Shown here: piece by piece, positions 23,121 through 31,894 of the stretch
How the letters are laid out: each line of letters starts with the position of its first letter
Numbering within the stretch: the stretch's first letter is position 1
NCBI RefSeq assembly: GCF_019933235.1
Contig: NZ_CP082945.1
Location: forward strand, 3,100,001 to 3,164,000
Reading direction: 5' to 3'
Origin: Streptomyces angustmyceticus
Lineage (GTDB): Bacteria > Actinomycetota > Actinomycetes > Streptomycetales > Streptomycetaceae
Length of the DNA stretch: 64,000 bases
Made by a program: the position numbers and the translations under genes
The notes under the pieces: generated by a model
The model's database searches: none
The model's input: only the letters and a program-made list of their open reading frames with translations
Told to the model about the DNA's origin: nothing

Positions 23121-24344
23121 TTACAGGGACGGGCCCAGCAGCCAGCCGGCGATCTCGCGGATCGCGCCGCTGCCTCCGGGCGTCGCGGTGAGCGCGCGGG
23201 CCGCGCCGCGCACCACGTCGTGCGCCCCGGCGACCGCCACGGGCCAGCCGACGAGGTCGAAGCACGGGAGGTCGTTGACGTCGTTGCCGACGTAGAGCAC
23301 GCGCGCGGGGTCGACGCCCGCTTCCTCGCACCACTGCTTGAGGGCGAGGTCCTTGCGGTCGATGCCGTGCAGGACGGGCACCCGCAGCTTGCGGGCCCGG
23401 GCGGCGACGACCGGGTTGGTCTCCGTGGACAGGATCAGCAGCTTCAGCTCCGCCCTGCGCAGGGCGGCGATGCCGAGGCCGTCGCCGCGGTGCACCGCGA
23501 CGATCTCCCGTCCGTCGGCGTCGATCAGCACCCGGTCGTCGGTCTGGGTGCCGTCGAAGTCGAGGACGACGGCGTCGATGTCGTCGAGGGTCGGCAGGGC
23601 GCCGGGGCGCTCGGCGTCCAGCAGCGGCGCCAGCGCGCGGGCGCGGGCCAGGTCGTGCGGGTCGTCGATCTCCAGCACCCGGGCGGGGTCGGTGCGCACC
23701 AGCTCGGTGCGGCCGAAGAAGCGGTGGCCGCCGGCGCGGAAGCCGGCCGCGTCCATGGCGTAGGCGGCGCCGGTCTCCAGCAGGTCCTGGGGGCGGTCCT
23801 GGCGGCGCGGCCGGAAGGACTTGTCGTGGTTGACGCCGTGGCCGCCGTCGGCAGCGGTCGCGCCGCCCACCGCGGGTTCGGCGTCGCGCCAGACGAAACC
23901 GTGGAACGGGGCCACGGTCAGCGCGCTGTCGGCGCCGTCCTCGACGACCGCCGCGGCGACGCCGTCGATGTCCTCGCGGGCGAGGAACGGGCTGGTGCAC
24001 TGGACCAGCAGCACCGTGTCGACCCGGGTGCCGTGCTCGGCCTCGTAGGCGTCCATGGCGTGCAGGACGGCCGCCTCGCTGGTGGCGGTGTCGCCCGCGA
24101 TGTCGCCGGGGCGCCGTACGACGACCGCGCCGGCGCCACGGGCCGCGGCCGCTATCCCGGCGTCGTCGGTGGAGACCACGACGTCGGTGACCAGGCGGGC
24201 GGCGCGGCACTCGCGGACCGCGCGGGCCACCAGGGGCACGCCCCCGACGGCGGCGAGGTTCTTGGCGGGCACGCCCTTGGATCCGCCGCGGGCGGGGATG
24301 ACGGCCACCACGGTCGGGGGGCTGCTCTGCGGGTTCGGCGGCAT
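23121..24344 (-). CDS. Bifunctional CMP-nonulosonate synthetase / HAD phosphatase
   Basis: 407 residues from the ATG at 24344 (RBS GAAGGAG). Residues ~10-240 are an acylneuraminate cytidylyltransferase: VVAVIPARGGSKGVPAKNL (CTP loop), VVVSTDDAGIAAAARG, LLVQCTSPFLAREDIDG. Residues ~250-405 are a KdsC-type C0 HAD phosphatase: VVLDFDGTQTDDRV (catalytic DxD), STETNPVVAARARKL, GIDRKDLALKQW and YVGNDVNDLPCFDLVG. One chain would thus dephosphorylate the 9-phosphate sugar acid and activate it with CTP, directly after the NeuB-like step. Neighbour spacing is 68 bp and 56 bp; all on the same strand. Confidence 0.88.
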   Translation of the reverse strand: MPPNPQSSPPTVVAVIPARGGSKGVPAKNLAAVGGVPLVARAVRECRAARLVTDVVVSTDDAGIAAAARGAGAVVVRRPGDIAGDTATSEAAVLHAMDAYEAEHGTRVDTVLLVQCTSPFLAREDIDGVAAAVVEDGADSALTVAPFHGFVWRDAEPAVGGATAADGGHGVNHDKSFRPRRQDRPQDLLETGAAYAMDAAGFRAGGHRFFGRTELVRTDPARVLEIDDPHDLARARALAPLLDAERPGALPTLDDIDAVVLDFDGTQTDDRVLIDADGREIVAVHRGDGLGIAALRRAELKLLILSTETNPVVAARARKLRVPVLHGIDRKDLALKQWCEEAGVDPARVLYVGNDVNDLPCFDLVGWPVAVAGAHDVVRGAARALTATPGGSGAIREIAGWLLGPSL

Positions 24345-24400
24345 GTCGGGCTCCTTCGGGGGGCCGTACGGGCCCCGGGGGCTGACGGGCGGCGGGAGGG

Positions 24401-25735
24401 TCACAGCTGCCCCCAGCGGCGGATGGCGGGGGCGACGCGCTGGACGCCGTGGCGGTAGGCGCCGCGGGCGGCCTCGCGGACCGTCTCGCGGGCGACCCGG
24501 CGCAGTCCGCCGGTCTCCTCGGGGGCGTCCGCGTGGCCGGCGAGCGGCTCGCCGTGCGGGTCCAGGCCGTGCCGGGCGAGGATGCCGGGGAGGTAGCCGG
24601 GGGCGGTGCGGGGTGTGTAGTACGGGGTGATCGGCGGCAGCCGGTCGGCGGTGCGCAGCGCGGTGACCCGGGTGCGGGCGGCGTCGAAGGCCCGCTCGTA
24701 CTCGCCGTCGGCGGCCACGCCCTGCCGGGCGAGCCAGTCGGCGTCCGGCTCCGGGCGGTGTCCGGCGTCCAGCTCGTCCCAGGAGGCGAGGCAGCCGGAG
24801 CCGAGGAAGTGGTGGTTGCCGAGGACCTCGCGGACGCCGAGGTCGGTGAGGACGGCGGTGGGGATGCCGCGGTGCAGCGACTCCAGGGCGGCGGTCGAGC
24901 TGACCGTCACCATCAGGTCGGTGCGGTCCAGGACCTCGCCCATGTTGCCGTACACCAGGCGGCAGTTGGCGGGCAGCGGGCCGGGGGCCTTGGCGGCGAG
25001 CTTCTGGTAGGGCAGTTCCTCGATGTGGGTGGTGTGCTCGCCCGGCTTGCTGCGGAGCTTGACCAGCACCTCGCGGTCCGGGTGCTTGCGGGCGTGCTCC
25101 ACGGCGCGGCGCAGCAGGTACGTCCGGTCGGCGCGGCTCTCCGGGACGGAGGGCTGGGCGGCGAACACCACGGTGTACGGGCGCGGGGTGCCGGTGGCGC
25201 CGTCGGCGCGGTAGCGGTCGCCGCCGAGGAACGGCAGGGCGCACTCGACGACGCTGCCGTCGTCGGCGCCGACGCCGCGGTAGACCTCGCGGAACCGGTC
25301 CGCGTCGTGCCGGGAGTTGGCGAGGACGACGTCCGCGCCGTGCCGCAGCAGCAGCCCGTCCGCGAGCTTCTCGTAGACCACGCCGACGTAGCCGGTGACG
25401 ACGACGGGGCGGGTCGCCGCTCCTCGCCAGGCGCGGGCGAGGCCGTGCAGCATCGCCTGCACCGCGCCGCCGACGCAGGCCAGCACGACGACGTCGTAGC
25501 GCGTACGGTCGACGGACCGCACGAAGTCGACGCCCCGGATTTCGCGCAGCGAGTCCGCACGGGCGCCGACCTCGTCGAGCTGGCGGACCGTGGGGGTGGC
25601 GCGGCCGCGGAGGAGGTAGCCGTCGAGCCGGATGTCCGATTGGATTCGGTACGCTGTCAAAGCGCCCCATTTCCATCGGGTATCCGAGTCGGCGAGTACG
25701 GCGACCCGCGGCGAAGAGTGGGTACGTGATGGCAC
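24401..25735 (-). CDS. Putative glycosyltransferase of the wall-polymer locus
   Basis: About 444 residues from the GTG at 25735 (VPSRTHSSPRVAVLADSDTR); the frame reaches an ATG at 25774. GT-B-like: N-terminal RVAVLADSDTRWKWG, VVLACVGGAVQAMLHG, VVVTGYVGVVYEKLADG, then C-terminal VLVKLRSKPGEHTTH, DLMVTVSSTAALESLHRGIP and VLTDLGVREVLGNHHF. The TVSSTAALE element is typical of sugar-nucleotide binding in polymerising transferases. Found beside NeuA-like genes in streptomycetes. Exact acceptor unknown. A -10-like TAGCGT lies 7 nt before the GTG, suggesting a leaderless message. Confidence 0.7.
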   Translation of the reverse strand: MPSRTHSSPRVAVLADSDTRWKWGALTAYRIQSDIRLDGYLLRGRATPTVRQLDEVGARADSLREIRGVDFVRSVDRTRYDVVVLACVGGAVQAMLHGLARAWRGAATRPVVVTGYVGVVYEKLADGLLLRHGADVVLANSRHDADRFREVYRGVGADDGSVVECALPFLGGDRYRADGATGTPRPYTVVFAAQPSVPESRADRTYLLRRAVEHARKHPDREVLVKLRSKPGEHTTHIEELPYQKLAAKAPGPLPANCRLVYGNMGEVLDRTDLMVTVSSTAALESLHRGIPTAVLTDLGVREVLGNHHFLGSGCLASWDELDAGHRPEPDADWLARQGVAADGEYERAFDAARTRVTALRTADRLPPITPYYTPRTAPGYLPGILARHGLDPHGEPLAGHADAPEETGGLRRVARETVREAARGAYRHGVQRVAPAIRRWGQL

Positions 25736-25742
25736 GTCCAAG

Positions 25743-25748
25743 ACGCTA
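25743..25748 (-). promoter_or_regulatory. -10-like element for a leaderless transcript (minus strand)
   Basis: TAGCGT ends 7 nt before the GTG at 25735. The -35 region is weak (TTGGCC at 25774-25769 is 20 nt away). Confidence 0.4.
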
Positions 25749-25909
25749 GGAAGCCATTTGGTTTGTCGGGCCAACTGGGTCGCAACAAAGGGTTAACAGC
25801 GGGTCGACGAATGGCTAACCGGCCCGGCGGCCGACCCGGTTAACCATCCCGCCATTCTTCGTTCACCTTCAGGTCCGCACCCGGTAAAGACGAATGCCGC
25901 CTCCGCACC

Positions 25910-25915
25910 TAACGT
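25910..25915 (+). promoter_or_regulatory. -10-like element for a leaderless transcript (plus strand)
   Basis: TAACGT ends 7 nt before the GTG at 25923, mirroring the divergent gene's TAGCGT. There is no recognisable RBS before that GTG. No good -35 is visible. Confidence 0.4.
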
Positions 25916-25922
25916 CACCCGG

Positions 25923-26903
25923 GTGGTTAAGCTCTCCGTCATCGTGCCGTTCTACAACGTGCAGACATACGCGCCCGACACCCTGAAAAGCCTGGCGGCC
26001 AACGCCCGCGACGACTTTGAATTCCTGCTCGTCGACGACTGTTCCCGCGACGAGACCCCGGAGATTCTCGCGCGCGCCGAGCGCGAGCTGCCGGGTGCCA
26101 GACTGCTGCGGCACGAACGAAACGGCGGCCTGGCCACCGCCCGGAACACCGGCCTGGACGAGGCCCGCGGCGAATACGTCGCCTTCCTCGACGGCGACGA
26201 CTGGCTCACCCCCGGCTATTACCCCCAACTCCTGCACACCATCGAGGAGTTGGGGTGCGACTTCGTCCGCACCGACCATGTCCAGTGCACCGCCCGCGCG
26301 CGCACCGTCCACCGCGTCCCGCACGGCCGGCGCTCGGTGGTGATGGACCCGCGCGAGGTGATCCTGCCCGCCGACCGCTCCACCTCGGTCGACTACGCCT
26401 ACGCCTGGGCCGGGATGTACCACCGCAGGCTGCTGGACGAGGGGGTGCTGCATTTCAAGGACGGGCTGCGCACCGCGGAGGACCGCCCGTGGATCTGGCG
26501 GCTGCACCGCGAGGCGAAGTCCATGGCGGTGGTCGGTCTGCTCGGTGTTTTCTACCGGCGCGGCGTCGCCTCCTCGCTCACCCAGATCGGAGACGTCCGG
26601 CAATTGGACTTCATTCGCGCATTCGACCAGGTGATCGAGGAAACGGCGCAGGACCGCGATGCGGCTCTGCTGCTGCCGAAGGCGGTGCGCACCTATTGCG
26701 CGATCATTTCCCACCACCTCGGTTCGATCGAACGTTTCGAACCGCAGGTCGCCCGTAAATTGCGTTCGATGAGCGCCGCGGCCATGAAACGCATGCCGCA
26801 GGACGTACTGAAGGAAGCCCTGGATTCGATGGATGTGCAGCGTGCGTCCCGGCTGCGGCGGCTGCGCCGCCGTCCCTCCTCCACGGCGGAGGTCGCGGCC
26901 TGA
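25923..26903 (+). CDS. Family 2 glycosyltransferase
   Basis: 326 residues. GT-A fold: KLSVIVPFYNVQTYAPDTLK (residues 3-22), FLLVDDCSRDETPEIL, RNGGLATARNTGLDEARGEY and the metal-binding FLDGDDWLTPGYY (D-x-D). The C-terminal half has YHRRLLDEGVLHFKDGLRTA and EDRPWIWRLH, as in capsule and wall-polymer GT2s. Uses an NDP-sugar to extend or decorate the polymer. The GTG start lacks an RBS. Its stop overlaps the next ATG by one base (TGATG), so the three plus-strand genes form an operon. Confidence 0.9.
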   Translation: MVKLSVIVPFYNVQTYAPDTLKSLAANARDDFEFLLVDDCSRDETPEILARAERELPGARLLRHERNGGLATARNTGLDEARGEYVAFLDGDDWLTPGYYPQLLHTIEELGCDFVRTDHVQCTARARTVHRVPHGRRSVVMDPREVILPADRSTSVDYAYAWAGMYHRRLLDEGVLHFKDGLRTAEDRPWIWRLHREAKSMAVVGLLGVFYRRGVASSLTQIGDVRQLDFIRAFDQVIEETAQDRDAALLLPKAVRTYCAIISHHLGSIERFEPQVARKLRSMSAAAMKRMPQDVLKEALDSMDVQRASRLRRLRRRPSSTAEVAA

Positions 26904-28258
26904 TGTCCACCCGACCGCGTACCCAGATCTTCCTGGCGTCCACGCTCTACGGTGCGGCGACGCTCGCCGCCGCGCTGGACGCCGACTGCTTCGCCCCGGC
27001 CGACCGCCGGCTGCTGCTGCTCAGCAACAACGCGGCGACCCCGGAGACCACCGCGTCGCTGGACACCATGCCCGGCTTCGAGCGGCTGCGCGGCCGCTTC
27101 GGCCGGGTGCTGTCGTGGAACGAGACGATCAGCCCCTTCCACCCCGGCGGCTGGTCGCCGCGCGCGGACGACGCCCCGCTGTGGGAGCGGCATCTGCGGC
27201 TGCTGTGGGGCCTGGGCGACGACCAGGTCGAGCTGATCGTGGAGTCCATCCAGGTCAACCCGGCGCTGGCCCTCGCCCAGCTGTTCCCCGACGCGCCCAT
27301 CGACGTCTACGCCGACGGGCTGATGAGCTACGGGCCCACCCGCAACAAGCTCGACCCCCTGATCGGCACCCGGATCAACCGGCTGCTGCACCTGGACCTG
27401 GTGCCGGGCCTGACGCCGCTGCTGCTCACCGAGTTCGACGTCCCGGCGCACACCGTGCCGACCGACGCCTTCACCAAGGTGCTCGCCGAACTCTGTGACG
27501 CCAGTGGCGAGGTGGCGGTGCCGGAGGGCGGTGCGCTGCTGCTCGGCCAGTACCTGTCCGCGCTGGGCATCCTCACGCCCGAGGAGGAAGAGGAGCTGCA
27601 TGTGCGGATGGTGCGCGGCGCCGCCGAGCGCGGCCACCGCGAGATCGTCTTCAAGCCGCACCCGTCCGCGCCGGCCCGCTGGTCGCGGCTGCTGGAGCGG
27701 GAGGCCGAGAAGCTGGACCTCGCGCTGACCGTGCTGGACACCCCGGTGCTGGCCGAGGTCCTCTACCAGCGGATGCGGCCCGCGCTGGTCGTCGGCTGCT
27801 TCTCCACCGCGCTGCTGACGGCGGCCACCTTCTACGGCCTGCCGACCGCGCGGACCGGCACCGGCCTGCTGCTGGAGCGCCTCACGCCGTACCAGAACAG
27901 CAACCGGGTCCCGGTCACGATCGTGGACGCGCTGGTGCCCGACCTGGGCGACCGCAGCGCCCACCCGCGCGCCTTCGCCACCGCCGAGAGCGTCGAGGGC
28001 CTGGTCACCGCGGTCGGCTACGCGATGCAGCACCAGATCTACCCGCAGCTGCGGCCGGCCGCCGAGCGCTACCTCGCGGCCCATCTCGACCAGGTCACCT
28101 GGCGCTACTTCAAGCGCCGCCGGCTGACCGCGCTGGCACTGCCCGGCGCGATCCCCTCCCAGCTGTCGTTCATTCCCCGCAACCCCACCGTCCGCAAGGT
28201 CGCGCGCCGGGCACGGGCGGTGCAGCGGCGGCTGAAGAAGCGGGCCGCGTTCGGATGA
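26903..28258 (+). CDS. Polysialyltransferase-like glycosyltransferase
   Basis: 451 residues. Contains the three motifs of the bacterial sialyl/polysialyltransferase group: D-D/E-G-like VYADGLMSYGPT, H-P as IVFKPHPSAPARW, and the Ser/Thr motif VVGCFSTALLTAATFYG. The N-terminus TQIFLASTLYGAATLAAALD is like other members of this family (POLYST-type). It would polymerise CMP-Kdn or a related CMP-nonulosonate supplied by the divergent operon. The basic C-terminal ~40 residues (RKVARRARAVQRRLKKR) could anchor it to the membrane. Start ATG 26903 and an ATGA overlap with the next gene. Confidence 0.78.
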   Translation: MSTRPRTQIFLASTLYGAATLAAALDADCFAPADRRLLLLSNNAATPETTASLDTMPGFERLRGRFGRVLSWNETISPFHPGGWSPRADDAPLWERHLRLLWGLGDDQVELIVESIQVNPALALAQLFPDAPIDVYADGLMSYGPTRNKLDPLIGTRINRLLHLDLVPGLTPLLLTEFDVPAHTVPTDAFTKVLAELCDASGEVAVPEGGALLLGQYLSALGILTPEEEEELHVRMVRGAAERGHREIVFKPHPSAPARWSRLLEREAEKLDLALTVLDTPVLAEVLYQRMRPALVVGCFSTALLTAATFYGLPTARTGTGLLLERLTPYQNSNRVPVTIVDALVPDLGDRSAHPRAFATAESVEGLVTAVGYAMQHQIYPQLRPAAERYLAAHLDQVTWRYFKRRRLTALALPGAIPSQLSFIPRNPTVRKVARRARAVQRRLKKRAAFG

Positions 28259-29409
28259 GCGCGCCCCAGCTGGCGCCCGGCGCGCCGCCCGGCGCGCCGG
28301 ATCCCGCCACCACCGCCCCCCGGGCCGCGATACCGGGGCGCGGCCGCGGAGGACCCTCGCGGCTGCGCGCCCTGGACGGGCTGCGGCTGCTCGCCGCCCT
28401 GATGGTCGCCGCGTACCACTTCGGCGGCCGCAACGGCGAGATATCCCAGGCCTGGGGCGGCTCGCCCGCCCATCAATTCCCCACCGCCGCCCCGCTGTTC
28501 GCCTACGGCTGTCTGGGCGTGCAGATCTTCTTCGTGATCAGCGGCTTCGTCATCTGCCTCAGCGGCTGGGGCCGGACGCTGCGCGCGTTCACCGCGTCCC
28601 GCGTCTCCCGCCTCTATCCGGCGTACTGGGCCGCGATCCTGCTGGTGACCGCGGTCTTCGCGCTTCCCTGGGTCGCGTACAAGGCGCTGCCGCCCAGCGA
28701 GGTGCTGACCAATCTGACCATGCTGCAGCAGCCGTTGGGCGTGGACCGGGTGCTCGGGGTGTGCTGGACCCTCTGGGCGGAGCTGCGCTTCTACGCCCTC
28801 TTCGCGCTGTGCGTGGTGCTGCCCGGCGCCACCCGCGGCCGGGTGGTGCTCTTCTGCGCGGGCTGGACGCTGGCGGCCGCGCTCGCGCAGGCCGCCCACC
28901 AGCCCTTCCTCGACACCGTCCTGATGCCCGAGTACGCCCCGTTCTTCATCGGCGGGGTGGGCCTGTACCTGCTGCACCGCTACGGTGCCCGCGATCCGAT
29001 CGGCTGGGCGATCGTGCTGGTCAGCTGGCTGACCGGCCAGCACTACGCGGTCGCCGGGCTGTGGCACGCCCCGTCGGCCGACGCGTTCTCCTACCGCTCG
29101 ACGGCCGGCATCATCGCCGTCGTCACCCTCGGCTTCGCCCTGGTCGCGGCGGTCGCGCTGGGCAGGCTGCGGTGGGCGAACTGGCGCTGGCTGACCGTGG
29201 CCGGCGCGCTGACCTACCCGTTCTACCTCGTGCACGAGCACCTGGGCTGGGTCGTGGTGCGGGCGCTGCACCACGGCCTGGGGCTGCCCTCGTACGCGAC
29301 GCTGCCGCTGACCGTCGCGCTGATGCTGCTGCTCGCGTGGGTGCTGCACCGCTTCGTCGAGCGCCCGCTGACGCCCGTCCTGAAGCGGTCGATCGACCCG
29401 CGGCACTGA
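28255..29409 (+). CDS. Membrane acyltransferase (acyltransferase 3 / OafA type)
   Basis: 384 residues with about ten TM helices after a Pro/Ala-rich N-tail. Signature elements: RLRALDGLRLLAALMVAAYH (catalytic-type His), GVQIFFVISGFVICLS, ASRVSRLYPAYWAAILL and CWTLWAELRFYALFALC. Such proteins move acetyl or other acyl groups onto extracytoplasmic sugars, which fits O-acylation of the wall polymer. It is the last gene of the three-gene unit and is followed by a perfect hairpin. Confidence 0.9.
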   Translation: MSAPQLAPGAPPGAPDPATTAPRAAIPGRGRGGPSRLRALDGLRLLAALMVAAYHFGGRNGEISQAWGGSPAHQFPTAAPLFAYGCLGVQIFFVISGFVICLSGWGRTLRAFTASRVSRLYPAYWAAILLVTAVFALPWVAYKALPPSEVLTNLTMLQQPLGVDRVLGVCWTLWAELRFYALFALCVVLPGATRGRVVLFCAGWTLAAALAQAAHQPFLDTVLMPEYAPFFIGGVGLYLLHRYGARDPIGWAIVLVSWLTGQHYAVAGLWHAPSADAFSYRSTAGIIAVVTLGFALVAAVALGRLRWANWRWLTVAGALTYPFYLVHEHLGWVVVRALHHGLGLPSYATLPLTVALMLLLAWVLHRFVERPLTPVLKRSIDPRH

Positions 29410-29421
29410 CGCCGGGCGGCC

Positions 29422-29445
29422 GGCGCCCGCGACTCCGCGGGCGCC
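29422..29445. terminator. Bidirectional hairpin terminator
   Basis: GGCGCCCGCG (29422-29431) and CGCGGGCGCC (29436-29445) form a perfect 10-bp stem with an ACTC loop between the convergent acyltransferase and tetR genes. Confidence 0.75.
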
Positions 29446-29458
29446 CGCCCCTCGGCGC

Positions 29459-30136
29459 TCAGCCCCGCGCGTCCGGGCCCATGGTGACCTCGATGCCCGC
29501 GACGATGATCCGCAGCCCGGCCTCGAAGCTCGCCTCCAGATCGCCGAACATCGTCCGGCCGGCCTGCGCCGCCAGCGGAAACTCCCGCCCGAGCTGCCGC
29601 TCGCGCTCGGACTCGTCGTAGGCCGGGTCGCGGATCTCGCGCTGTCCGGGCACCGGGTGGACCGACTGGTCCTCGATCACCGCGCCCACGGTGAAGTTGT
29701 ACGCGGCCCACCAGGCCCGCACGGCCTCTTCCAGGGTGAAGCCCGCCGCCGTCAGGCAGGCCATCAGCGAGTCGAGCGGCCCGGCGGCGGAGCCGTCGGT
29801 CATCCGCGTGCCGCTGAAGACCTTGCCGCCGTCGCGGTAGCCGAGCAGCTCGCGGCGCACCGTCCGGCAGGCGCCGACGAGCATTTCCTGCCAGGTGCCG
29901 GTGCGCGGGTCCGCGCCGGACCCGCCGCCGTCCAGATTCCCGGCCATCCGCCGGATCATCTCGGTGGCCATCTCGTCCAGCAGTTCCTGTTTGTTCTTGA
30001 AGTGCCAGTACAGCGCGGGGGCCTGGACGTTCAGCTCCTTGGCGATACCTCGCAGGGTGAGCCCGTCGAGGCCGACCTCGTTCAGCAGCCGCAGTGCGGT
30101 GTCCACGACCTTTTTCCGGTCGATGCGCGAAACCAT
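29459..30136 (-). CDS. TetR-family repressor
   Basis: 225 residues. The N-terminal HTH is textbook TetR: IDRKKVVDTALRLLNEVGLD, LTLRGIAKELNVQAPALYWH, FKNKQELLDEMA; the C-terminal ligand domain (from ~60) is of the TetR_C type with EEAVRAWWAAYNFTVGAVIE. It is divergent from a flavin monooxygenase, and the 37-bp intergenic region plus the first monooxygenase codons hold two identical-type 15-bp operators. Expected to repress both genes until a ligand, perhaps the monooxygenase substrate, binds. Confidence 0.92.
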   Translation of the reverse strand: MVSRIDRKKVVDTALRLLNEVGLDGLTLRGIAKELNVQAPALYWHFKNKQELLDEMATEMIRRMAGNLDGGGSGADPRTGTWQEMLVGACRTVRRELLGYRDGGKVFSGTRMTDGSAAGPLDSLMACLTAAGFTLEEAVRAWWAAYNFTVGAVIEDQSVHPVPGQREIRDPAYDESERERQLGREFPLAAQAGRTMFGDLEASFEAGLRIIVAGIEVTMGPDARG

Positions 30137-30144
30137 GTTGACAA

Positions 30145-30159
30145 CTTAACACCGTTAAG
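30145..30159. promoter_or_regulatory. TetR operator 1
   Basis: CTTAACACCGTTAAG: 6-bp perfect arms (CTTAAC/GTTAAG) and a 3-bp centre. It lies 8 bp upstream of the tetR start and next to a TTGACA (30138-30143) that could be a -35 for the monooxygenase. Confidence 0.75.
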
Positions 30160-30173
30160 CCCATCCTCGGGAC

Positions 30174-31751
30174 ATGGCACTTAACAACGTTAAGGAAACC
30201 TTTGGCGCCGCTCTGCCCGACAACGGCACGGCGGTCGACGTCCTGATCGTCGGCGCGGGCCCGACCGGCCTCGCTCTGGCGATCGACCTCACCCGGCGCG
30301 GCGTGCGCACCCTGCTCGTCGAGCGGCAGGAGCGGCTCTCCCCCGGCGCCCGCGGCAACGGCATGCAGCCGCGCACCCAGGAGGTCTACGACGACCTCGG
30401 GGTGATCGACGCGGCCTTCGCGGCCGGCGGCCTCTACCCGCCGACCGCCCGCTGGGAGAACGGCGAGATCGTCGAGATCACCGAGATGATCGAGCGGGTC
30501 GAGCCGACCCCCGACAACCCGTACTCCAACGCCCTGATGGTGCCGCAGTACCGCAACCTGGAGGTGCTGCACGCACGGCTGCGGGAGCTCGGCCAGGACG
30601 TGGTCTTCCACACCGAACTCACCGCGTTCGACCAGGACTCCACCGGTGTGACGGCCCGTCTGCGCCACACCGACGGGACGGAGCGCACCGTGCGCGCGGC
30701 CTATCTGGTCGCCTCCGACGGCGGGCGCAGCACCGTACGCCGCGCGCTGGGCGTCAAGATGAGCGGCCCGGAGCTGGAGCCGGTCGGCGTGCTGCTCGCG
30801 GACGTCCGGGTGGACGGCCTGGACCGCGACCACTGGCACCGCTGGGAACTGCCCAACGGCGGCTTCGTGGGCATGCTCCCGCTGGCCCGCACCGACCGCT
30901 TCCAGACCATGATCGCGTCCTTCAACGGCACGACGGACACCTCACCCGAGACGATCCGCGCCGAACTCGCGGCCCACACCCACCTCGACGCCGAGCAGAT
31001 CCGCGAGGTCGTGTGGTCCTCCCTCTTCCGCCCCCGGGCGGGCCTGGTCGACAGCTACCGCACCGGCCGCGTCTTCCTGGCCGGCGACGCCGCGCACATC
31101 CACTCCCCCGCCGGCGGCCAGGGCCTGAACACCAGCGTCCAGGACGCCTACAACCTCGGCTGGAAGCTCGGCCAGGTGCTGCGGCACGGCGCCCCCGACA
31201 GCCTCCTCGACACCTACGAGACCGAGCGCCGCCCGATCGCCGAGAGCATCCTCGACACCAGCACCCGGCTGCACCGCTCCCGCGAGCTGCGCCGCGGCCG
31301 CGACCTGCACCAGCTCGGCATCGGCTACCCCGACAGCCCGCTGACGCGGGAGCTGCGCACGGATCTCCCCGAGGGCGTCCCCGCCGCCGGCGACCGGGCC
31401 CCCGAGGCCCCCTGCACCACGGCCGACGGCACGCCCACCCGGCTCTTCGACGTCTTCCGCGGCCCGCACTTCACCGTGCTCGACCTGGGCGGCACCGGCA
31501 TCGACGCCGGCGCCCTGCCCGCCGACCCGGCCCTGCTGCGCGTCGTCCGCGTCGGCGGCCCGGCCCCGGACCTCATCGACTCCGACGGCCACATCCGCGA
31601 CGCCTACGGCGCCGCCCCCGCCGTCCTCCTCATCCGCCCCGACGGCTACCTCGCCCTCGCCACCCCGCCCGAGAACGCGACGGCACAGGTGACCGCGGCC
31701 CTGGAGACGTACCTCGGCACGGGCACGGAAGCGGTACCGGCGACCCGGTGA
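30174..31751 (+). CDS. FAD-dependent aromatic monooxygenase
   Basis: 525 residues, class A flavoprotein hydroxylase (PheA/TetX/Rox type). FAD-binding GxGxxG DVLIVGAGPTGLALAIDLTR (~21-40), the DG motif LVASDGGRSTVRRALG, and the second FAD motif FLAGDAAHIHSPAGGQGLNT. The C-terminal thioredoxin-like domain (~400-525) is present. It hydroxylates an aromatic substrate with NAD(P)H; pairing with a TetR repressor suggests detoxification or antibiotic inactivation. The ATG directly follows a CATCCT -10-like hexamer by 6 nt, so the message may be leaderless. Confidence 0.9.
   Translation: MALNNVKETFGAALPDNGTAVDVLIVGAGPTGLALAIDLTRRGVRTLLVERQERLSPGARGNGMQPRTQEVYDDLGVIDAAFAAGGLYPPTARWENGEIVEITEMIERVEPTPDNPYSNALMVPQYRNLEVLHARLRELGQDVVFHTELTAFDQDSTGVTARLRHTDGTERTVRAAYLVASDGGRSTVRRALGVKMSGPELEPVGVLLADVRVDGLDRDHWHRWELPNGGFVGMLPLARTDRFQTMIASFNGTTDTSPETIRAELAAHTHLDAEQIREVVWSSLFRPRAGLVDSYRTGRVFLAGDAAHIHSPAGGQGLNTSVQDAYNLGWKLGQVLRHGAPDSLLDTYETERRPIAESILDTSTRLHRSRELRRGRDLHQLGIGYPDSPLTRELRTDLPEGVPAAGDRAPEAPCTTADGTPTRLFDVFRGPHFTVLDLGGTGIDAGALPADPALLRVVRVGGPAPDLIDSDGHIRDAYGAAPAVLLIRPDGYLALATPPENATAQVTAALETYLGTGTEAVPATR
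30180..30194. promoter_or_regulatory. TetR operator 2
   Basis: CTTAACAACGTTAAG, the same palindrome as operator 1 with one centre base changed, 35 bp away centre to centre. It covers codons 3-7 of the monooxygenase (LNNVK), so the coding sequence is constrained by the operator. Confidence 0.75.
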
Positions 31752-31835
31752 CCGCGGGCGGCCGGCGCGGGGCCAACGTCCCGACGGCGGCCGAGTCCCC
31801 GCAGCCGCGTCCCCGCGAGAAGCCGCCCCCACACC

Positions 31836-31873
31836 CGAGGCCGTACCAGCGGACATCCGCTCGTACGGCCTCG
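31836..31873. terminator. Long bidirectional hairpin terminator
   Basis: CGAGGCCGTAC (31836-31846) pairs with GTACGGCCTCG (31863-31873), and the interior forms a second stem AGCGGA/TCCGCT. It sits between the convergent monooxygenase and gluconate permease genes. Confidence 0.75.
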
Positions 31874-31894
31874 CGCCGGGGACGAACGGGCCGG

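Noticed and set aside
23121..25676. 851-codon minus-strand open frame that would fuse the cytidylyltransferase to upstream sequence
   Set aside because: The upstream ~440 codons are Arg/Pro-rich shadow of the glycosyltransferase at 24401-25735; an RBS and ATG at 24344 mark the true start.
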